DNA of 64,000 nucleotides. It comes from Lycium barbarum (Eukaryota > Streptophyta > Magnoliopsida > Solanales > Solanaceae). The notes beneath the pieces were generated by a model. That model saw nothing but the letters and a program-made list of their open reading frames with translations. It was not told where the DNA came from and searched no databases. The DNA lies in the NCBI RefSeq assembly GCF_019175385.1, contig NC_083341.1, positions 61,165,800 through 61,229,799 on the forward strand. Direction: 5' to 3'. A program made the position numbers and the translations under genes. Of the stretch, positions 57,169 through 64,000 are shown in pieces (the first letter of the stretch is position 1; every line of letters starts with the position of its first letter).

Positions 57169-59797
57169 TATATATTAGTGTTGAATGACAATAAACACCC
57201 CCAGGGTCTAGTATGAATAACACAAGAGCATCTCAAGGGAAATAATATAATTTGGAATACTAATACATAAAGTGTCTATGTCTCTGAATATAATATGACA
57301 TAAAGATAGAAAGTCTTCAAGGTAGTGGACGGCCATGCTCACCCTGGAAACTCAAGAGAAAGCTAAAGCGACGATTAGCCACGCGTCACGGAAGTGGATT
57401 CGACCTGATACTCTACATTCCTAAAAGAATGTAGCAAGTGCAAGTCAGTACAAAGAACAGTACTGGTAGGCATCATCGGCCGACTAAGCATAGCTAACAC
57501 AATTCAGGCAATAAAGCAGATAAGAAAATAAACCAAAAAATATGAGACAATACAATCAATTCCAAATATTCATCATTACCTATGTAAAGCATCTAATCCC
57601 CAAATGTGCCAACTCTGAATATATCTGATCCGAAAACGACATCACAATACAACCACCAAACATCTCCATCTAGTCATAATGCAATGCAATAATGGTATGA
57701 ATGTAATGCAATGCCATGCAAATGAGGTGTACACATGTACTCTAGACAGAAATACCGATGTCTCGGTAGTACAACCCAGCGTGACTCGAGAAGTCTAAGT
57801 GTCATCTATCCCGAATCTTTGCCCATAGGGGTTCTCACCGGCACCACCCTGGGGGACCCACAGAGTCCATGAACTAACAATGATTTTGGAACTAAAATCA
57901 AGTATCGGCCGTGCAACAACGATTCTGGAATTGATTATCAGACATCTGCACCATCACGTCACTCAAATAAAAGAGTTTTATCAAGTAAATTTTCATCAAT
58001 CAATGATTCCGAGATGAACATCGGACATCGGCCATCTCACGTCACTCAAGTAAAACTGAGACCAGCTCATCAAGTGGTTCATCAAATATCATCAATATCT
58101 CAACAGTGTATCATGAAAATGAGAGTGCGTGCAATGCATGAATCACATCAATAATCATGCTCAATATCACAAGTACCAATAATGGGTACGCCAACAATAT
58201 ATCCAAATCACAAAGATTGACAGTGGGTATGCCAATAAGATAGTCGAATCACAAGTACCAACAGTGGGTACGCCAAAAACATATACAAGTACAAATACCA
58301 ACAATGGGTACGCCAATAACATAACCATCAAGATGATAAAACAAAATCCAATATCTACCAACAACTGATGGCATCAAGCCGGCACAATAGAACAATCAAA
58401 TCACATAACGTGGTAGCTAGCCCCAAACACACAACAGGACCCAACCTAAGGCAATATCCAACCGGACTTCATACCCGAAGGTTCACATGCTGTCTCCAAT
58501 AATATAATGTAAGTATGTGCTTCGCTATAAGAAGTCCCACCAAGGGTAAACCATAACCTACCTGGATGGCCGAACCGCAGCACCAACAACTCACTCCTTT
58601 GCCTGGCCTTTCCGCTGAACCTTAGAACCAAAGTATTCTAGGCATAATCGAATTCTAGATTAGAAATCATGAAGAATGATACTAATATTGCTGCTATTTA
58701 AATTAGGTCAATTCTAGCCCTAAAAATTGGGGAAACGGGGTCACAAGGGCAAAATAGGAAATTCGGTAGCAAAATGCTAAATTAAGTACTAGATGATCAG
58801 GACTCAAACCACAAATTGCCGATTTAACTCAAGGATTAGCCTAATTTCTGATTTCAAGCAAAACCCCCAAATTGGGTATAAACCCTAATTCCTTGATTCC
58901 GAAATTCAACGCTAGAAGTGAAAGATATATAATTAATAAGCTTAGATTAGTCAAAATCTAAAATAAACATCATCAATTTCCTCATACATGAGCCTAATGA
59001 AAAGTTTATAAAAACCCTCTTTCAACTTCTATCACTAAGGGATTGTTAAAGGGAAAGGGGAAATCTAAGATGATTGTGATTAAGGAAGAGTACAGGATTA
59101 GGCAAGATTTGCCTCTAAGAATGTCTCCAAAATATCTCCAAGAACTGTTCCCCAAAGCTCTAATTTTGAAATGGGAAATAATGAGGGTCTAAGGGTTTAT
59201 TTAAATCACACTTAATGAAAATACCAGGCCCGTCACCACCACGATGATAGCGGGGCCGCTACAGCTCCCTTAAGGCCACCATAGCGCTCTGGCCAGGAAT
59301 ACACATGGCCGCCCCAGCGGCCAACACACCGCAATAGCAGTGCTGCTGGGACAGTACTGGTGCCGCTGGGACAGCACTGGTGCCGCCATAGCGAGCACCA
59401 GGTACCAGAATCCCCCGATTTTTCTAAGTCTTCAATCGAAATCCCCAGCCATTCCCGAAGCCATCTGCTCAAAAAACATACACAAAGACCCACACAAAAA
59501 TAGGCTAGGAACACGCTCATGGCCTCATAATTTTCAACGGAGGCCTCATTGACCCGGTGAACCCCTGACTCCTTAGTTCTAATTTCCAACCAAAGCCCCA
59601 AAATGCTTCCAGGTGTATTGGGAACCGAACCCGATATACACACAAGTCATAAGAAACCATCCAGACCTCTCAGAATTGATGGATTTTTGAAAAAGGTCCG
59701 TTTACTCAGAAGTTAACTTCGGGTAAAAATGCACTAGTCAATGCTCGAAAAAGGTAAAAATGCCAAAAAGACTATGACGGCCAAACGAGTCGTTACA
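56967..59797 (-). repeat. Tekay-3 5' LTR, 2831 bp
   Basis: On the plus strand TGTCACAACC...CGTTACA, colinear with 45823-47566 and 51042-51771. Contains a TA microsatellite (57103-57170) longer than the one in the partner LTR (45960-45980). A TATA-like site (sense ATTTAAATAAACCC) lies near 59200. No gene seen. Confidence 0.88.
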
Positions 59798-62004
59798 TAT
59801 AGTCTATGCACACCCTGAATCTTTGAAAGGAATCATGTTGATCTTACTTGCGTAAAACTAACTGATATAGAAACCTAAGAGTTTTCATAAGTCATCTGAA
59901 TTTGAGATTAATCATCTGAACCTTATTTGTTTAACTGCATAACTGTCAGTACTCCACTTGTGATAGTAAGGTAATGCAAGTGTCACTATTCAGTACAAAG
60001 CATGATATTTGTAAATTGGACAAGTGTCAATGTTGACTTGGTTAGTTCATTAGTATGATATGCTTAATGACATTAAGTATAGAGCCTCTTTGCCTTATTG
60101 GTGGTAAAGTAATGTGCCACTAGGTTGACTTAATTGGTCATTCATGTTAAAAGCCATTGTTTGCATGCCTACTATGTCATCTGAGTGGAGTAGTTTTTTT
60201 TTTAAATAATTGGGACCCTTGCTTGACATTATCTGAACATGTTGAACCAATGATATGATTCTACCTATCCATACTGAGCCATATCACTTGCATAAGGATT
60301 TTACATGACTAAGTATAGGGAACTGAGTGTATCATGGGCCTAAGCCATTGTATTTCATTTTCATTCACCTCTATTATGTCTGAATCTGTACATGTTTGTT
60401 CATTTGATCTCTGAGGATAATTGACTTGTTATTAACACCTTAACCGAATATGATCAATGTAAGGACTATCTTAATGGATCCTAAGATGTGTTTACCCTTT
60501 GTGAAGATTAAATTGGAACTTTGGTCCATATTAGTTCAATCTGTTTGCCCTACTATCTAAATGGTATATGGAACTGCTATGTTCCTCTACAATTGGTATT
60601 TGCTTTCTTGCATCCTCTAAGTGTTTCCACAAATGTCTACAGTTACTCTTAAGTGTTTGATTTTGCATGTTATATGCTTAATCAGCCTCATAGTGCTTTA
60701 CTTGATCCCTGTTGTTGTTTGTTGACTATGTTTGCTGAACATTAAGTGCTTTCTTTAAAATTGGTTAAGGCAGTTTGGGCACATGACTGTATATTCCCAT
60801 AATTATGCTCATAACTAATACATTATTAGGGAGGTTTAAATGGTCATTAAGGATCAAGCTTAAGCCCTCCCTGGTGTTTGTCATGCCTAGAGTTCATGAA
60901 ACCCATTGGATCTTGTACGGCATCGGGAATGCGAGGATAAAAGCTTTCCATTACTAACCATTCAAGGATCCCTAAATGTGTATATGTTTGAGTATACCAA
61001 AGGAATATACCTGTATACACCTTTAATCCTTAATCCAGGTTAAGTGTATGTATAAGTTGGCTAACTTAGGGACTAAATTTAGATCAATTAGCCTGTTATT
61101 TGCCTTAGTTGAGTTTTTCTTTTTTATATGCTTAAGTGTGCATTCATGATAATAATTCTTTGTCTTTTCTATGCAAAACCATTTCCTTGCATTTCTCGGG
61201 CCCGGCCACCTTCTATATAGGAATTGGGCCAATTCTGTTGATGCTCAATGATAATCGGTCGAAAGGAAGCAAACATGATGAAGGCCCATCCATGGATAAA
61301 AATAGAGGCTGGTGGGTTTGGTAGGCCCACCATCTTGATTTCCTCTCTTTTATTTTCAGTCGTATATCATATGTATGTATGTAAATACTCTTGGAAAATA
61401 TTGAAACCCGTATGCACATTAGAATTTAGGAAATCAACGCTCAGTGTTTTCGGAAATCGCTAAATCTTTTTGTCAAAACTGGGATAACAACCAATTTTCA
61501 CGCGAATAAATCAAAATTAGATTGATATTTAAAAATTCCTCAAATTGTTTTAAGTGACATGGCTAGCGGTAGAAATTGAAAAAATGGGAATTTAGTTAAG
61601 AATGAGCAACATCCAAATGATTCTTCAAAAATGGCAAAGTAATAATTTTTTTGCTAATCTTCCATAATGTAAAGGGAAATCGTGATATCCTCTTGAGATT
61701 TAAATTGGGCTATGACAGATACTTTTTTTTTTAGCAAACCCAAAGGAACCGTTCAAATCTGGACTCTATTTGCTGAAAAAGAATAAGAAAATTGCATGTT
61801 TTTAAGGCTAGAAATGGATTCTGATTTGACAAAAATCTGATAAAAATAGTGACTAATTTGGGCCTGTAAGTCCAAAACCAAGAGGACTGACAAATGGGAG
61901 AAATATATTTGGACCAATAATGAGGTAAAAATGTATTTTGGATGTGGAGAATATCTTGACCTTATGGGCTTCAATTGTGATAAAATCTGGACTGAGCAAA
62001 ACTT

Positions 62005-62129
<125 letters not shown>

Positions 62130-62645
62130 TACACATATTTTCTTATAAAAAATAAAACCCGTAAGAACTAAACTGATCATATTAGGACTAGAATAGTAGC
62201 GACTCTACTCGAGAGCAATCCCGGGTGTGTCCTTGTCTGGCAATAAAGTCAGTTGATCACTTATGCGGATTTTTAAACCAAAACCCCTTTTACAAGGGGA
62301 ATTTTTGCCAATTGTTTCCTGAAATTATGATATGAGAAGACATGACATTTTTGCGGAAAATTAAACACTTTTGACAAGTAAATACATTAATCACACATTG
62401 AAGCTCGTAGGTCAACCGTATTCTACGGATCCTTAATACTAGGGTGCTTAAAACCTTTTCTTAGGGGATTACTAGAATCCTTACCTCGAACTTTGGTCCA
62501 AAATATTTTTACTTAAATTTGCAAAAATCTTTAAACCCAATTTTTCCTAGTTTGTGGCGACTCTAAAAACACTAAATTGAATTAGAGCACCAACAACCTC
62601 GTAGTAACTTTTATGCCTTAACTCGCGTAAAAGAGAATCGTAACA

Positions 62646-63884
62646 GAGGTGACATCCTACCCCACTTGGTTGGCCAATATAGTGCCAGTAGCCCAAAAGC
62701 ATGGGAAAATCCGAATTTGTGTAGACTATCGGGATCTCAACCAGGCTAGTCCAAAAGATAACTTTCCCCTTCTGAACATCCACATTCTCATAGACAACTG
62801 CACCAAGCATGAGTTGCACTTTTTTGTGGATTGTTTCGTAGGGTGCCATCAGATACTCATGAGCAAAAATACGCTGAGAAGACATCCTTCATCACCCCTT
62901 AGGGAGTCTACCATTACGAAGTAATGCCATTCACCCTCAAGAATGCCGACGCCATATATATGAGAGCCATGACTACCCTATTTCATGACATGATGCATCG
63001 AGAGATCGAAGTCTATGTGGACGATGTTATCATAAAGTCAAAGGAAATCTCAGAGCGCACTGCGTACCTGCGTAAGTTCTTCGACATGATTTGCAAGTTC
63101 AGCCTGATGTTAAACCCAGCGAAGTACGCGTTTGGGGTGCCCGCGGGTAAACTGTTAGGTTTCATAGTTAGCCAAAGAGGCATTGAGTTAGACCTTACGA
63201 AAATCAAGGCAATTCAAGAACTATCGCCTTCCAAAACTTAGAAAGAAGTCATGAGTTTCTTGAGAAGGATGAACTACATCGAGCGATTCATGGCCCAGTC
63301 AACTGTGATTGTAGAACCAATCCTCAAATTGCTCAAGAAAGACGCCCCCACAGGAGTACCAAGAGGCATTCGATAAAATTAAGAAATACCATTCCAATCC
63401 TCCCGTCGTAGTGCCACCCAGGCAAGGGAGTCCCCTGTTATTATACCTGTCAGTATTGGAAAATCCTTTTGGGTGCATACTTGCCCAACATGACGAAGAA
63501 ATCAAGAAGGATTATGCTATTTACTACTTAAGCAAGAAGTTCACATCCTGCGAGTCAAGATACACACTCGTAGAGAACACATGTTGTGCCCTGACATGGA
63601 TCGTGCAAAAGCTAAGGTATTACTTATTGGAATTTACCACTCACCTCATATCCAGAATGGATCCCTCAAGATATATCTTTCGACAACTGATGCCCGTTGG
63701 AAAGCTAGCTAATGGCGGATACTACTAAGCGAATTCGACATTGTGTAAGCACATAAGGCAGTCAAAGGACAAGGCTTGGCTGACCTACTGGCAGAAATAC
63801 CGCCAATGATGAACTCGAACAATTATGGACTTTCTTCTTGGATGAAGAACTTATGGCAATGGAATAAGATTTGGCCGAGCCATA
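62646..63884 (+). pseudogene. Tat D reverse transcriptase and RNase H fragment
   Basis: A third Tat copy, starting mid-RT at EVTSYPTWLANIVPV directly after the Tat C LTR. Then KIRICVDYRDLNQASPKDN, FVDCFVGCHQIL, a frameshift, MPFTLKNADAIYMRAM, catalytic VYVDDVIIKSKE (about 63015-63045), LGFIVSQRGIELDLTKIKAI, a stop at 63239, then the gypsy RNase H (LLLYLSVLENPFGCILAQHD, DYAIYYLSKKFT, WIVQKLRYYLLEF, DPSRYIFRQLMPVGKL). It breaks off in the linker before the second RNase H (DEELMAME), where another LTR begins at 63885. Confidence 0.85.
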
Positions 63885-64000
63885 TGTTACACCTTGGACA
63901 TTTCGTGTTGTTGTGTTGTGAATAGACTAATGCAAGCATAAGGTGAACATGAAGCCCATATGACCTTAAGGAGGGTATTTGATAGCTTAAAGGTGTATAC
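63885..64000 (+). repeat. Start of another Tekay-type LTR, cut by window end
   Basis: TGTTACACCTTGGACATTTC begins abruptly in the Tat D coding region. The first 15 bases match the sense start of the solo LTR at 39709-42230. If this is an insertion, the last five bases before it (CCATA) are the expected duplication; the other end lies outside the window. Confidence 0.65.

Larger units (their letters stand above)
45823..59797 (-). mobile_element. Tekay-3: Tekay/Del-like chromovirus, minus strand
   Basis: Flanked by AATAG (45818-45822) and TATAG (59798-59802), a target duplication with one mismatch. Minus-strand order: 5' LTR 56967-59797, primer site, gag, protease, RT, RNase H, integrase, chromodomain, 3' LTR 45823-51771. 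Gag begins MVRTRATTARG and differs clearly from Tekay-1 and -2, so it is a separate family. A 3.5-kb solo LTR sits in its 3' LTR. Confidence 0.88.

Overview
This window is a piece of plant nuclear heterochromatin made entirely of nested, decayed LTR retrotransposons of the Ty3/gypsy superfamily. I found no host gene, tRNA, rRNA or CRISPR array. The chromovirus and Tat/Ogre-type families present, the very long LTRs and the tRNA-iMet primer sites point to a flowering plant. The style of the elements reminds me of Solanaceae, but that is recollection and I could not test it.

Layout, from the outermost host inward. Tat D (RT/RNase H fragment, 62646-63884) is the oldest host. Tat C inserted into its RT; C's 3' LTR runs from 43807 to 62645 with an interruption. 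Tat A inserted into the protease region of C. A's leader, gag and protease lie at 1-3258, its pol and 3' UTR at 20322-26248, and its 6.5-kb 3' LTR at 27359-33823 in inverted orientation. Tekay-1 (minus strand, 3259-20316) inserted into A's protease region. Tekay-2 (plus strand, 6945-15872) inserted into Tekay-1's integrase. A CRM-like chromovirus (34414-42481 plus a displaced LTR half at 26249-26664) inserted into C's RT, and a 2.5-kb solo LTR (39709-42230) then landed in its 3' LTR. Tekay-3 (minus strand, 45823-59797) inserted into C's 3' LTR, and a 3.5-kb solo LTR (47567-51036) landed in Tekay-3's left LTR. One more LTR starts at 63885 and runs off the end. Most steps are supported by 5-bp target duplications: GGGAT, ATCAC, TAAGT, TAAAA, GGATT exactly, and AATAG/TATAG with one mismatch.

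A single inversion of about 8.2 kb (26249-34413) explains the disordered middle. One breakpoint cuts the 5' LTR of the CRM-like element in two; the other lies in the 3' UTR of Tat A. The two LTR halves, the two TAAGT duplications and the two halves of C's reading frame all fit only if this block is flipped back.

No element looks autonomous: every reading frame carries stops, frameshifts or deletions. The two observations I rate highest are this inversion and a repeated UTR motif in the Tat elements. Nine copies fold into the same two-part hairpin (outer stem CTAC/GTAG, inner stem TCCC/GGGA or TCTCA/TGAGA), with paired changes in the stems, on both sides of the coding region. Other points are a G-patch-like motif after the Tat protease, a conserved splice-acceptor-like site before the Tat RT, and arrays of a quasi-palindrome (ATACGGACCGTAT) upstream of TATA-like boxes in three different Tekay-type LTRs.
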